Of a DNA stretch of 64,000 nt, positions 22,540-35,471 are shown one piece after another. The stretch is from the NCBI GenBank assembly GCA_963969495.1, contig OZ018326.1, forward strand, positions 150,937,806 through 151,001,805, written 5' to 3'. The position numbers and the translations under genes were made by a program. Origin of the DNA: Ceratothoa steindachneri (lineage: Eukaryota; Arthropoda; Malacostraca; Isopoda; Cymothoidae). Each line of letters opens with the position of its first letter. Positions within the stretch are counted from its first letter, which is position 1. A model generated the notes under the pieces. It searched no databases. It was not told where the DNA came from and worked only from the letters and a program-made list of their open reading frames with translations.

Positions 22540-23545
22540 TGTCGTGCCCACTCTGCAGAGATGCTATTACACGTGAAAGTAACTTCTGAAGTCCGTCAGA
22601 CTATTGTCAGCTTCAAGATTTAGCGTGCACACTTTCTGCGATTTCAAGGAGTTGGTACGGTCCAAGAGTGTGATTTCGCGTGTTCTGAAGTTAAACTGAA
22701 AACAAAACCTATAACTCTCTTTTAAAATTCGGTCGAACCCGCTTAACTACCGGCTGAAAAGACAGAAATATTTGGCGCTTCTCTATGAAGGATACGTTCG
22801 AGCCTGAGGCAGGAATTTCTTGAAAAAATCAAGACCAATAGTGGAAAAGAAGCGAGCCGATTCACAGTGTTCCGTCGCCTCAATACATCTGGTTGAAAAG
22901 CTCGTTCTAGAGCAACCAACACCATCAATTAATAACAACCAGATATCTAGACTCGAATATGCTAAAGATTATATCGTTTGGAGGGGTTAAGATTGGGAAA
23001 GAATTTATTTCACCGAAGAAAGAAAATTTAATTTAGTTGGATCTGATGGCAGAAACTTTGTTAGACGCGCTGCAGGTGACAGACTGAACCTTAATTATGT
23101 CAAAAGGGCTGTCAAGCGTTAAGGACGGATCTTCATGTTATGTGGGTTTTCATCTGAATGAGTTGTTCTGTTAGTGTGAATAATTGAGACGGTAATGGCG
23201 AATGTGTATCTAAACCTTACAATAACATATACCTCCACTCCGAGCATCTCTGAAACAGCTAGTAGTATCTCTGAAGGACAACGCAACATGCCATTCTGCA
23301 AAGCGACTAAAATATTATTTCGAATAAAAGATATCGAAGTAACGAAGTGACCTGGTCAGAGCCCGGACCTGAACCAGGATAAAACCTCTTGAAGATCATT
23401 AGCGAAAAAGTTCATGACCAATGGGCTTCAAGTGTGACAGATTTATGGAAGAAAAGTGACCAGGAATGGAACAAAATAACAACAGAATTTGTCAAAAAAT
23501 GGCCATAGCCGTAGGCATCGGTGCGCCTAAATATTAAAAAGCAAC
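22540..23545 (+). pseudogene. Tc1-like transposase pseudogene
   Basis: Plus-strand frames give a decayed N-terminal part (HVKVTSEVRQTIVSFK near 22570), then ARLEYAKDYI, DWERIYFTDERKFNLVGSDG (first catalytic D region, FTDERKF), LKDNATCHSAKRLK (second, QDNAPCH-like), PGQSPDLNQD (third, SPDLNP-like) and VTDLWKKSDQEWNKI. This is the standard order of a Tc1 DDE transposase, which cuts and pastes by TIR binding. At least four frameshifts and several stops are present. Inverted termini were not identified. It starts right after block C1 and abuts a mariner fragment. Confidence 0.75.
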
Positions 23546-23589
23546 GGTTTTAACACCTCATATTAAATGTTTTAAGTTTCATCGATGTC

Positions 23590-24080
23590 AAATCTGGCAG
23601 CTTGTGCAACTCTGGCCTTGTGGACTTTGACGACGTTGAAGTCGATCATGGGGCATTAGGTTTCTAGAGACCCAACGGGCAGAGACCTTGGTCATGGCCA
23701 AATTGTCGTGGATGATGTTGATAACACTTCCATGTGATATTCCAAGTTCTCGCTCGATTTTCGAGGATTATCCTCTCCACACGGGCCACATTTTCCTCGT
23801 TAGTCACGTCTGACCGGCGTCCTGGACGGGGGTCAACTTCAAGGGACTCATGACCATGGCGGAACTCCCTATTCCAGCGAGCAATGGTTGCATAGGAAGG
23901 GGCGGTGTTGGTGTCGGTGTACACTGCAACCATGCGTTCATGGATCTCTTTTGCATTCTTGCCTTCTTTGGTAAAAAATTTGATCATTGCGTGGTGCTCA
24001 ACCTTCTCCATTGTTGAAAAATCTTTGACTGACGATCTGCCATCAGCTTCTGTTTCTTAAATTGACGAGGCAAGAGCGTG
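23590..24080 (-). pseudogene. Mariner transposase N-terminal fragment
   Basis: The ORF at 23664-24011 starts MEKVEHHAMIKFFTKEGK and contains the helix-turn-helix segments (IHERMVAVY, YATIARWNREFRHG) and the ESLEVDPRPGRRSDV linker motif of mariner transposases. It is then disrupted, with TKVSARWVSRNLMP recovered in another frame (about 23645-23700). The catalytic D,D34D domain is missing. Upstream (24080-24200), cgcaaaacttattgaccgcc resembles a mariner inverted terminal repeat. The fragment lies tail-to-tail with the Tc1 pseudogene. Confidence 0.75.
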
Positions 24081-24394
24081 CGGGTGTAGGTCTTGAATTG
24101 CCATAACTTGTCCTAACACCTTCACAAACAGCCATCCCCCTTTCTCTGTTTTGCCCTACCGATTCGCAAAACTTATTGACCGCCCCTCATATCTCAAATG
24201 CATGCCCCTATGTACTATAGAAATTTAATTCATCTACTCATCTTATCTTTGAAAATATTTTAATAGAGTAAATATTTCTCGTATTGTTCTCGGTAGTGTA
24301 TGCATTGGTAAATAGCGGAATTATATGAATAGGAAAAATGTAATTATTTTATTATTATGACAAGCGCAATAAGAGATCGGTTACAAGCAGCTTT

Positions 24395-24990
24395 TGATTG
24401 GAATTCGATCTGTTCAGATGTTTAGGAATTTTTGGCTTCGAAACCAACCCAAGAGTGGTGGAAATGGGATTATTGCCGAGATAGATTAAACCAAGTTTGG
24501 AAAATCTAAATATTTTAGAGGTAGAGAATTTACCGTTCTTTGGGTATTTGGGGTAAGCAAACGAATAAAGAAAAGGAATTTGTTTTGACTGTAGAGGATG
24601 GACCGTACAGAAGATACAATAATACCTTTAAAACTTCAGTACATTTATCCCGATTCAGCAATTACGAGAGACAATTGGAAGGCTTTCGATCCTTTAAGTG
24701 ATATTGGGATTACTTATTTAACAGCTCATCATTCTTTGATTTCGTTGATCCTTAAGTTGGAGCCCACAGTCAAAATAATGAGAGATTGCGGAAGGATGTC
24801 AAATTTTGGATATTACACGAGGCAATAAGAAGGATCAGAGAAGTAATACTTTGCCAGATATTCATTTATTCATGGCGTTCCACCTAATAAAAGGATGCTT
24901 AGATTTTTAAAAGCTATAGCTCCTTCATATCTTTGAGGAAATTAAAGGTGTTTCTTGCTTGAAAGATTATAAAAATAAATATTGTTTAGA
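24395..24990 (+). pseudogene. Merlin (IS1016-like) transposase pseudogene
   Basis: Plus-strand frames read GGNGIIAEID, a stop, then TKFGKSKYFRGREF, LWVFGV, two stops, [36 protein letters not shown] and, after a shift, VGAHSQNNERLRKDVKFW and RMLRFLKAIA. This matches the pattern of Merlin DDE transposases: EID-TKFGK-KY-RG, VFGG, IQKYI-PGS-I-TD-WKAY, H--NFVDP--GAH-N-IE--W. The catalytic Asp, Asp and Glu positions are still recognisable. The longest open piece is 24598-24828. No terminal repeats were found. Confidence 0.72.
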
Positions 24991-25241
24991 TAGGCAAGGT
25001 AAAAGTTAGGTTAAGTGAGGATAGGATAGGTAGGTAAAGGTGAAAAAAAGCATTATAATGGTAAATTTGATGTTTTTCTTAGAGCCTATTTTTATTGTCC
25101 ATATAAAGAGAAGTAGGATAAAATTAGTACCTTAATTTTTTAGACTTCTATGCGACCTCAAAAAAAATATGAGGTAAAACTTAAATAAAACACAGAAAAT
25201 TTTACTTTCAAACTAGACATGGGACCTTTAGAAAATAATTA

Positions 25242-25303
<62 letters not shown>

Positions 25304-25370
25304 TAAAAAAACAACGAGTCGAGTAGAGATCCCCTAGAAACGCATCTACTAACCAAAGCCCAAGAAGAAT
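24990..25370. other. AT-rich spacer with (TA)n array
   Basis: Contains a G/A-rich run (aggataggataggtaggtaaagg) near 25020 and a (TA)n microsatellite at 25244-25300. No coding signal. Confidence 0.4.
25244..25300. repeat. (TA)n microsatellite
   Basis: 57 bases of TA in the spacer after the Merlin pseudogene, not at a block B position. Confidence 0.9.
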
Positions 25371-26550
25371 TATTCCGATTTCCAACAACACTATGGCTAA
25401 AGTTTTCGAACTATTTTATTATGTTAGCCTCAATTCCGTAGTTTAGCTTTAGCAAAATCTTTTATGCAGAAGACTCTCAAAGATCTTTTAAAATTCGAAC
25501 TTTATCTTAGTCACACGTTATTATCATTAGGAGAAAAAAAATAAAGTGTGGTCGAATTCTGTGGTGTTATGCACTTATTTATTTATTGACCTCAAGACCT
25601 TCTACGATCCTATCTCTGACAATGGACCCTATGAGTTTACCCAGGAAAAAATAAGAGAAAGTGGCAGAAAATATCTTGGATCAGTTTTTATTCATTTTTT
25701 GAATATTGTTGTTACATTTGCTTCTTTAAACTATTGAGGAACGATTCCTTCAATAATGGATTTTTATAAACAAAATCATAATGATTTTAATAATCATTAA
25801 GGTGAAATGGATATATTTTATCTCGAACTTGCGCTATGTTAATTTAATTTTCAGGTTTTTCCGAATATAAAGGTATAGACTTTTCATTACATATTATTCC
25901 CTGTATAGTAGATAAATTATTTGTATTTTTCATCATCACAACAATTTTAAAAATGTTCATTAAATTTCTCTACTACCTGGTGAGGATCGATATTAATAAC
26001 TCTCTTTGCATCCTAGGGGGGTGGGGGGGCAATCATCCTCTGATGGCTTCCTCTTCTTTATATATTTAAAAAATCGCTTACTTAAGCTTATATTTTGACA
26101 CCAACGCTCGCTATTTTTAGCTGCTTTTAATTTTCACTTCTTAATAAGATCGTAATTAAGGAATTATTTTTGCTTTTCATCAGTGTTATTAGTTTACGAA
26201 ATTTTGCACAACGTTTACGTTCCCGTATAAACATTTTAATCTCACCATTTATCCAAACTTCCTCAAATGACCTATTAGAATCTCTACGTTTATTGATTGA
26301 TGTTCCATTATACATTTATTTTAAAATTACAACGCTGACTGAGATTCAATGCATATTTGGTGGAAGTTTTAAAAGTACCCAATTTAATCCCACAGTAAAG
26401 TTTTTAAGCAAGCGCAAAAATGTAAAATTATAAATTTTAAAGTATGAATGAGCAAAAAACTCCCGTGGACATTTCGTGACATATTTAGATTGAATCTAAT
26501 CTTGGTGTGATCGCTAATCCAAAGCGTCGTTTCGCCAACATGAGAGCAGT
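25370..26550. repeat. Block A partial, diverged copy
   Basis: Matches the right part of block A (about 9310-10280 and 41560-43080): the aaaatcttttatgcagaagac, gtgatgcatttatttatttattgacc-like, and ctctactacctggtgaggatcg landmarks are in the same order. It is more diverged than the other A copies and lacks the satellite. Two short antisense ORFs (26127-26433) show no known product. It passes into LINE sequence near 26550. Confidence 0.6.
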
Positions 26551-29390
26551 CACGGTCCAATAGGACGCAACTTTAAGTTCCCATTGGCCGTCTCTCATTC
26601 TTTGCCTTACTGATTCCAGTCAAACGCTGGTCTGGTCGCCGAATGGTCGTGGAATCTTTAGGGCCCCCAAATGTAGTGCTCATTACTCTTATTTAGTACA
26701 TATCCATTAACCGAGAAGAAGATAACCTCGATGTCCACTCGGCCCGCGGCAACCGTGGCATCACCGACGGAAACAGGGGGAATGCAGCGTGCAGCTTCTA
26801 ATCCACGGAAAGCACACTCAGGGCGCTTTGTGAGACGCTAAAGATCACAATCCGGTCTCTGACTGGGCATGATACGTTATCTCCCTTACCGAGCGTTGTA
26901 ATGGAAACAACTCGGCCGTAAAGGCAGATGCAGCGCCTGGCAGAGCCCCTCTGAGTTCAGACATTGTGAATACGGCGTAGAATCCAAGCATCTTTGAGGA
27001 CTTAGAGCCATTTGCATACAATGGTACCGATTCAGCGGTAGAAGGTGGTAGAAGAGCTGCACCTTTGTCTTGGCCAAGGAAAACCAAAACCTGTGAGTTT
27101 CGGCATATCAAGAGATGCGATTCAATCCTTGTTGTAGTCGACACTCCAGAGTTAGCAACTGGGCCGAAACTAAAGAGATCGAGAGGTCTTCCACGTAGGT
27201 AAAGCGTAGTAAAAAACTCTTCCGGCAGCATCGAGTTGATATCATTGATGTTCAGGGCAAAGTGCTTGCACCGAAGATAGTTTCCTATGGGACACACTAT
27301 TCCATCTCCATTGTGACAGAAAGGGGGCGCCAGGCGTAAGCGGAATTGATGATCTGGCAAAACCTAAGACATACAGATTGAGAGGCGTTCCCTCGCCCAC
27401 ATGCTGGGAGAGTCTTTATTTTACTGTAATGCCATGCAGTAAAATAGACCTTATGCGGATCAAAAAAAAAGTGGCTTAGTGCTGTGTACGAAGGAATCCC
27501 TAGCTTACGTCATTTTCCAGTCAAAGCAGAGCAGCCGAATTGAAGCGGAAACTGTTGAACCGCCCTGTGTAGAAAAAAGATGGCCTCCGCTTTTCATATA
27601 TAGGCCTATATTTTACAATTTCTCCATCATCTTTCACACGCAGAAGTTTAGAGAGATTAAGTGGAAACTGGCCAACTAAAGTGATTTCTCCCATGCTTAC
27701 GAAATGCAAGCACCGTAGCCATTGGGCAGAAGTCAGGGAGCATACCCTCTGCCCAGATACTTTTAAACAAATCAAACTAAAAGACCATTCCTCGCTTACT
27801 TAGGTGTCGAAGCGTTTCATACGGGAAACAGCTCGGACCAGAGGCAGTGGACGCACACGAAGAGAGAGCAGAACGCATCTCACTTACTGTAAACCAGTCG
27901 GTGAAGAGTTCTCCGCTACTGCAGGTAAAGTCTAGTCGGCGGTCTTCACGACGTGCATTGAGTGATAGTGGAGCAAGATTCCAGGTGGAAAGCGATTGCA
28001 AACGACTCCGCCGGTCAGAGATATCGACCAGATTCATTTGCTCCGAATCCTTTTGAATCGCTTCGACACCTTTGTTAGAGAGGTCTCCGGCTCAATGAAC
28101 AGGTGTATGCCCGCCAGGAAAAGGAGACATCGTGCTTCGAAATATTCCAGTACCAAACCATAGCTCGACGAAATTCCCTGTCATGAAATCATTCGGGCGG
28201 CGCTAAAGCACGTGTCATTATAAAGCTTCGGTTTAATGGCCGTCTCACAATAGGCCAACGACCACGGAAGCGGTCGGAGTGCAAAATGGCCAGATGTTGT
28301 AGGAAAATTAGTCAGTCCCACGGCGATGAGCTTGCCGGACAAGAACTCAACAGCCTCATCCACCAAACAAAAGTCCTCGAGTGAAACAAAGACATCAGTC
28401 CTTTCCTGAAATGTGGACCACCATGACTGCGCTAAGCACCAGCGGGGGGAAGGGGGACTCTCAAGCAGCTGCAGTTCAAAACCTCATCGTTGAATGGGAA
28501 GTGATCACTACCATGGAATTCATGGACTACCTAGAAGCCAAATTCAAGCTGTGCTTCCGGGGAGAACAGGGATAGATGAAGAGTGAAATATGAAGCGTTT
28601 CTCGTGCAGTAATGCATAAGCTAATCCACATTCAGCACACCTATTTCCAGCTCGGCTATCAGGTGGGTAAAGGTCTGACGCTTGAGATTGATTGAATAGT
28701 CTATCAAGAGAGGGTGTTTATGCTTCAAATCATCGAACAGTAGAAAGAGACTAGGCAAACGTGCCAAGATGTGGCGGAGGTCCCCCACCTTCGAAGATGG
28801 CTGACGGTTAAATGTACGCTATAATAACAGTATACCTCATATCCAGGTGCAGATGCACTACTGCTGCCTAAAAAAAGATATTTAAAACAAAAAGAAGAAC
28901 AGAGACATCATGCCGGCTGCAAATTACGCATCCTCTGCCCTGCCCACATCCCTAGGTGGTGAGGTTGCAAAACACTAATAGCCCGGGAGGGTCTGCATAG
29001 TGCAAGCACACATCATGGTTTCTTAAAAAAAATACTTAACGCTGAACAAGAGGAGACGAACATCCGCAGATCCTCCCAGTTGGCCCATAGTACGCGGAAA
29101 TTCCATTCAAAGAATATGCCCTCCAAGCATAGCTCGGTAGCGATGCGAGTGTCCTAGTCGAAAAGAATAGCCTCAGGGTAATAGCCGTAACCCCCGCGGT
29201 GGCAGAACTCTGGGCGCTGTTGGCCGGCAATGTGTTGAAGACTCTCTTGCCTTCAAGGACTTATCAGGGGAGGTTGGGTTCGCTATGCTAGTCTTTTCAT
29301 GCCTCATTCTCGAAAGTTCAGGGGGCACAGCGAATTCGGAGGCGCGGATCCCTTCTTAGGAGGATCCGCCGTATCCGAGCGACTCAGTCC
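26550..29390 (-). mobile_element. Degenerate I-type LINE fragment (ORF2 and start of ORF1)
   Basis: Aligns with about 11196-14850 of the young LINE in the same orientation. It has a large internal deletion near 27040, where RNase H sequence jumps to RT sequence (11700 to 12460). Residual motifs include LPGAASAFTAELFPL (RNase H), MVDEAVEFLSGKL (endonuclease-RT linker) and LRGRPLDLFSFGPV. It is heavily mutated. Its 5' end joins block B at about 29390, a junction shared with 48780. Confidence 0.75.
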
Positions 29391-29405
29391 TGGACATAGG
29401 ATAGA

Positions 29406-29666
29406 ATGAACGCAGCCTACATCAGATTATTCACGAACACAAATGTTCCCTACACACAGGCAAAGAGTGTAATGCTTTATTATCACATTATAACCGACTA
29501 CTCAGAGCTTCATTTATCAAAAAGCAGAATTTATTTAACCGCGGATAAGTGGTTGAAGCGAGAAGTAGATTTGCCGGCTTCATTTGAGTCTTTCCCAAAT
29601 TTTAATCCCTCGAAAGGGAACTGCATCTTAACCCTGCGGATGATTAGATCGATTATCTATTCCTAG
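29406..29666 (+). CDS. Unidentified 86-codon ORF at start of block B
   Basis: An ATG-initiated frame (MNAAYIRLFTNTNVPY ... MIRSIIYS, stop) that is also open over its full length at 48784-49044. The two differ at only a handful of residues: T/A, H/N, W/L, R/G and R/Q. The sequence is hydrophilic and contains ESFPNFNPSKGNC; no domain is recognised. It begins right at the LINE/block B junction. The young age of the duplication could explain why both are open, so coding status is uncertain. It is on the strand opposite the LDLa exons. Confidence 0.2.
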   Translation: MNAAYIRLFTNTNVPYTQAKSVMLYYHIITDYSELHLSKSRIYLTADKWLKREVDLPASFESFPNFNPSKGNCILTLRMIRSIIYS

Positions 29667-30830
29667 CTAAGAATCACTTATCCATGAAAAGATTCCAGTC
29701 AATCTTTGTAAATATTCCCTCCATGTGTTTTGTATATATCGCGCTATATTGATCTTTGTAATTGTTTCATTTCTCATTGTGTATATTGTTAAGTTAGACG
29801 ATGGAACGTGATCATTGGAAACTACTTCTGTATTTGTTATATAAAACCAAAGAATGCGTTGTCTTAAAAACAGCTTTCATATACATTGAACTATCAATGT
29901 GTATACTAAGTTAGGATAAGGATTATGTTTTAATGCCAATTAAGTTGTTTGGTATAAGTATTTTATCTTGCCGAGTGAAGAAGGTCATAATATATTGGAT
30001 TAATTCTATACGGCTCATTATCATCCTCTTCTCGTAATTCCGCCTCTTTTGTGTCAAGATATATTCATTAGGCCTCAAATTTTCTAAGTTAATTAAAATA
30101 TTTTACGTAAATCTATATTAAACTTTGATTGGGGTTTGAAGCCATTGTCGTTTTTAATCAACAGTTCTCTTAGATCGGACATGCATGGGCTTGAGCTCAT
30201 TGGGATCATACAAAACTATACTCGTATATGTATATATGAGTGGATGTGAAAGATTAGTGATTTTTGTATATATTTTAATTCGACCATTATAGTTGCCTTT
30301 GTGGGTTAAATTAGTAAACTATGTGCCGTTTTTCAACCAGAAATGGCATCTAAGGGAATCTTTGTCTTCCAAGAAGAGGGATTTTGTAACAGAGGCTTAA
30401 TACTAATGCGTCCAAGAACAAATTTTGTCCTTGATTATAATCACGGAATCTTGGTTCGTGGTAGGTGAAGGAATAGGCCTTATATCATGAATATTCTCAT
30501 GAAGAGATAGTCGTTGTCGAAATCTCCACTGACAAAATTCCATTTAAACGATCCAATGTTATATCGAGGTTCTTATCTAAAATGTAACTAATCAATTTGG
30601 TATTCAATGAAGTGGCCTCTCTTCAAGACAACGAATTAAAAATTGACTAAATCTGTAATTACTCATATCTCAATTCTATTAAGAACTGTTATGATACCTT
30701 GAAGAAGATAAAGCGGAGAGATGATATTGTACGATTTCCGGAGAGCCAGTCATTTTAAGCGCGAACGAATTCATTTATGCCTCATGAACAGAGGAGCCAT
30801 GAGCTTGTTTTGATATTTGTACTAAGATGT

Positions 30831-30833
<3 letters not shown>

Positions 30834-30902
<69 letters not shown>
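30834..30902. repeat. (TA)n microsatellite
   Basis: About 69 bases of TA repeat at the first recurrent (TA)n position of block B; equivalents at 50203-50250 plus 51690-51742, and 61548-61619. Confidence 0.9.
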
Positions 30903-30903
<1 letters not shown>

Positions 30904-31661
30904 AAATTAATCAAACTTAATAGAGGTCTAAAATCTTTTTGTGTTAGATGTAAATAAAAAGCAACCATCAACGCGACGCGTATTTAAAAAATGACTAAAA
31001 CGATGTTGCTTTTATTTTCTGAAGGTAAAAGCAGTGCTTTTAATCAGCCTCGTCATAAAAATGGTCCGTTAGAATCTATGCGGAAGAATTTTTCATACTT
31101 TAGATGCAACAATTAAGAACGTGTAGTTGGCTGTGGAGGAAAAAAGAGAGATACTATGTAATAGTACGACGAAGTATTCCAGGTGACTAGGATTAACTGA
31201 AAGACAGTGTTGTTATATAATCGTATTTGGCAAAATAGGAACGAACCATGAATTACTTGATTAAATATTGGTATTACTACAAATAATTCGAATTTCTGAG
31301 GGAAAAATTTAAACACCGAATCGAATTGATTAAAATATAATTTTTTTTAAACCATTCCGTCATTTCCATTGATATTCAACCGCCCTTGCCTTTTACCCAA
31401 TGATCCATTGGAACGTATTAGGTAGTGGGAAGTATAACCATAAAATACCAACACACTTCCATAAGCATTAAATTTGTGAGAAAATAAGATTTTATATATT
31501 ATCTCTCATGTGCGAATGTTGTCAAGAAAAGACTAGCAAAATCTTTTCCAAAAGTTTTAGATACAATTAAAAAAAATTGGGTTAAAAAGTATAAACAAAA
31601 ATACAAAATGTGTGTCAGATGCGAGAAGACAAAGTTGAGAGCGGTCTGGGCACCATATATG

Positions 31662-31667
<6 letters not shown>

Positions 31668-31717
<50 letters not shown>
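31668..31717. repeat. (TA)n microsatellite
   Basis: About 50 bases of TA repeat at the second recurrent (TA)n position of block B, about 215 bases from the LDLa exon donor; equivalents at 52736-52874 and 62610-62681. Confidence 0.9.
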
Positions 31718-31718
<1 letters not shown>

Positions 31719-31931
31719 GAAAACTTTCCCTTCTCTCATAGATTTAAATCAGAGATGAACTGCGTGACTGCAGGAAGTGAAAGAAAATATGAAAAAATCG
31801 CCTCTCAAAGAATGGCAGCTCCTTATTTGGTAAATTTCTTGATTATGATTCAAATCATCTGATGACTAGTTTGATTCGAGGCAGATTTTCTATAGAAAAT
31901 AGAATATACTTATGATGAACCCAGTACTTAC

Positions 31932-32048
31932 GTGTGCAGTTTTCTTCATCTTCTCCATCAAAGCAATCTTCGTCGCCATCACATCTCCATGAGGCACGAA
32001 GGCATCGCCCATCGTTGCATTGAAATTCATTCGAGGAGCAGGTGACCA
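31932..32048 (-). CDS. LDL-receptor class A module exon (copy 2)
   Basis: A 117-base symmetric phase 1-1 exon encoding a single LDLa module. The acceptor ends tttcaacag and the donor is GTAAGT. The reading frame has 38 full codons plus two split ones, with the pattern [12 protein letters not shown], then WRCDGDEDC, then GEDEENC, giving six cysteines and the expected acidic calcium ligands. It is nearly identical to the copies at 53.1 and 62.9 kb, including their introns, which fits recent segmental duplication. It is followed on the minus strand, about 0.8 kb downstream, by a decayed leucine-rich-repeat-like stretch (near 30960-31110). Whether all four copies are joined in one mRNA or only some are used cannot be told from sequence alone. 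Confidence 0.85.
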
Positions 32049-32269
32049 CTGTTGAAATTTAGGAATTGTATAATCTGTCCTTATAAGAGAGTTGATGTCA
32101 TGCCTTAGTACATAGGAGTTGGAAGAAAGGATATAATAATATGTAAAGTTGTGAGAGATAAGGTGGCGAAACCGTCGCTAGTAGAGGCCAAAAAACCCTA
32201 GATCAAATCATTCACCATCTTACCCATCTTGGGTAAAGTTCTTAACACAAGATTTGCGCACTTAAATTT

Positions 32270-35200
32270 TTCAATATTTCTGAAATATTTGTTGCTTTCT
32301 TTTGTTTATAAACCTAAAATGAAATTACATAAACATATATTTAATGAGAAATACAAATGATATATATTTTTTATAAAAACAATTGCTAATAAACAAGTTT
32401 TAACAGGAGATTAAAGTATTCAAGCTCTCTAATAACCTGCGAGAATATTGTTATTGAACTAAATAAATCTTATGAATTCGATGAAAATTTAAAATTCGAG
32501 AAAAGTATAGAAACACAATTGATGTAACCCGCTGATAAGAGTCCATATGAGAAAGGACGTTTGCTTAGAGCAATGCCGAAGGAGCCACTATCGCAATTAA
32601 GAATGGAATCGATTACAGAACATGTGAGGACTTAGAAAAAGCATATATCACTATTGAATTCAAAATGGAATTGACAAGCCTCATAATAGCTACCGGATAT
32701 CAACTTTAAGAAGCAATTATTTGCTGATAAACAGTTTTCAGATATCTTCCATTAGAGAAACCTGCTGATATATGCACTCCTTGTCCATAACAATGTCCAT
32801 TGAGCAGCAAACGGATACAGAACGAAAAACAGAGCAAGTAATCATCTGGAAACTCTACTCGCAATAGGCCTCTGCCATCGAGAAGGACCTGATTACACAA
32901 CTTACGGGACAGCACCATCAAATCTTGACCTCTACCTAGGAAATAATTATCTCCTATTAAACTATTACATTGCAGTTGGAAGACAAACCATAAAATGACC
33001 ACACAGCGACACTATTCACAATAATCAGATACAAATACAGATACGATGTAATCAGAATGAATAGCGGGAAAAATACACTGATTTGACACAGTAATTTGTA
33101 CACAATTTTTTTTTAATATTTCTCAAATATTTGATCCTTTCGCCTGTTATAAAACTAACATGGAATTCAATAAACATAGATTTAACAAGAAATACACATA
33201 AGATTTTTTATATATAAGAACAATTACTAATAACAAAATTTAAAAGGTGACAACAGTATTCAAAGTCTCTAATAACATGCGAGAATATTTTATTAAACTA
33301 AATAAATCTTATAAATTCAATGAAAATTGAAAATTCAAGAAACTTCCAGAAACTAAACTGATGTAAACCGCTGAATCGCAGCCCTTCATTCTTTGATAAA
33401 GAGTCCAAAAGGGGAAAGGTCATTTGCTTAGAGCAATGCCGACGGAGACGCTATCCTGATCAAGGAGGAAATCGATTAGAGAACCTGTTCGTAGTTAGAT
33501 GAGGCATATAACTGCGCAAATTGAAATGACATTGACAAAGCTCATGGTTATTTGCCGATAAACAGCTGTAAGGACACCTTAAATAACAGAAACATGGTCA
33601 TATACATGGGCCATTTCAATGTCCTTTGTCCAGCAAACGGATAAAGAAAGAGTAAAAGAGAAGGAAAACATCTGGGAACTAATCGTAAGAGACATCTGCC
33701 ATCAACTAGGACTTGATTACCCAACTTAGAATAACCAGCAACCAAAATATATCCAGGCAAATATAAGAAAAACACACCATATAGCAGACTGCGAGAAATA
33801 GAGGTGACTAGGCACATATACACCAGAACCAGTAAATGAACCATCATTAAAAGTAATAGATTCAAAATGAGAAAAACTAAGGTTCTCGATGCAAGCGGCA
33901 CATAAACGAAATTTCCCCAAAACCGGCTACAAGACAGTAAATACCTTTACCTGAAATGGTCCAAAAGAATAGAGAACTATTCGAACAGATAAGAAAAACG
34001 ACACAGAGATGGAGCTAAACGTTTACGTGAGAAGGACAAATGAGAATTGACAACTAAAATAACGAGAAGTCAAAGTTAGAATTGAAAAGAAACAATCCAA
34101 AGGATCGATAATAAGAGAGCAGTGGAAATCACATTGTGCAAAAGGAAGTTAATCTAGCATTTACCAATTTCTCCATCTATTTGCCGTGCAGAAGTTTAGA
34201 TAAATTGTTAAGATACCGAATGGGTTATAGTTAGTTATGATGTTTTGGCTGTTCGTGAATTAACACCAAAGAAATAGTGCAGAGATTTTTGAGGAAGTGT
34301 AGAAGAATGTAATTAGATAAACTAAAATTAAATTTTAAATTATCAGAAAAAATTATTTTCTTATATTTATTTATAATCATAATTATCAATAATGAGTATG
34401 TAATAAAATTTTATATTTTACTTCTATTAAAAAAATACTTTTATTTCTATTTTTTAATTTATCATTTAATACTTTCAGGTCTAATATTTTAAAAATTATT
34501 TTGGGTGAATTTAATGGTTTATGACGTTTATTATATTATCAATAATTTAAAAACAATGAAATACATGTATTTGTTCCATTGTATATTGCACTGGGTTATA
34601 TATGTTCCGCTGGTAGTTGTAGATCAACCAGTGATAGATAGTGAATAGAATAAATCTTCATAATAAACGTAAAAATACAATTGAACGATCAAACAATTAG
34701 GCCTAGAACATACTAGTCACACAATGACACAAAGTCAACCTTCCTAAACTATCCAAAATAATTAATATTTACTAATGTGTAAATATTATAAAGAACCAAT
34801 AATTGAAGAAATGAATGAATGGCTCAATAGGCTGTTTCAAAATAGCAATGGCTTCATTGCTGCCAAATCTTTTAATATCGTACGGCTGGCAATGACTAAC
34901 AGCTGATCGATTGATTTTAATATCGAATACCGTATTCAGTATTCTAGAAAAAATATGTAAAAATAAGGTAAAAAAGAGTTGTCGCCCCCTGGGCGATAGA
35001 TGAAACATTTTCATCAAGAGTTTTTATCGCATTTGGCAACAGGGCAACCCTATATCCAGGGTTGTAATACACCCTACGACCGTTAGTGATGTTTCAATAT
35101 TTTTTTTATTTTGGTATTGTCTATTCGATGAGTTGATTTAAAAAAATCGGGGGTTGTTGGGGTGGAATATCCCAATAGAAGGGGAATTAATGTTCTACAA

Positions 35201-35470
35201 ACTAGTAATTTGAAAATTGATGAAAAAAGAAAAGATTTAAATAATTAGAAGAATTGAGGTCATCAACAAAAAGCCTATACGATCGAGAAGCAAGATGAGT
35301 AGGTTAATTAAATTTTCTTGGTATATAAAGGCATGCATTTAAGATATTTTATGAAGATTTACTATAATAAAACCTATATTCAAGAAATTATATTAAATAA
35401 ACCAACAAAATAAAATATTGAACGTGGAAAATAAGAGAACTATTTTTCAGGAACATTCTTGAAATGACCT
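32270..35470 (-). repeat. Block C copy 2, with tandem half-copy
   Basis: 32270-33060 and 33060 onward are diverged tandem copies of the same 0.85-kb sequence: both have the caatatttctgaaatattt start, the cgagaatattttattaaactaaataaatctta middle, and the gagcaatgccgacgga end. The same pair occurs at 53430-54240 and 54240 onward. Leucine-rich ORFs at 32706-33002 and 33548-33901 (minus) lie at corresponding places but use different frames, so I do not call a gene. Confidence 0.68.
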
Positions 35471-35471
35471 T

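Larger units (their letters stand above)
29390..32270 (-). repeat. Block B copy 2
   Basis: Contains, on the plus-strand axis, the ORF at 29406-29666, AT-rich DNA, (TA)n at 30834-30902, the decayed LRR-like stretch, (TA)n at 31668-31717 and the LDLa exon at 31932-32048. Relative to copies 3 and 4, about 250 bases just before the second (TA)n array are missing (junction near gagcggtctgggcacc, 31640-31660). Confidence 0.75.

Noticed and set aside
31557..31739. ORF rich in Ile-Tyr repeats, and its opposite-strand partner
   Set aside because: Translation of the (TA)n microsatellite.
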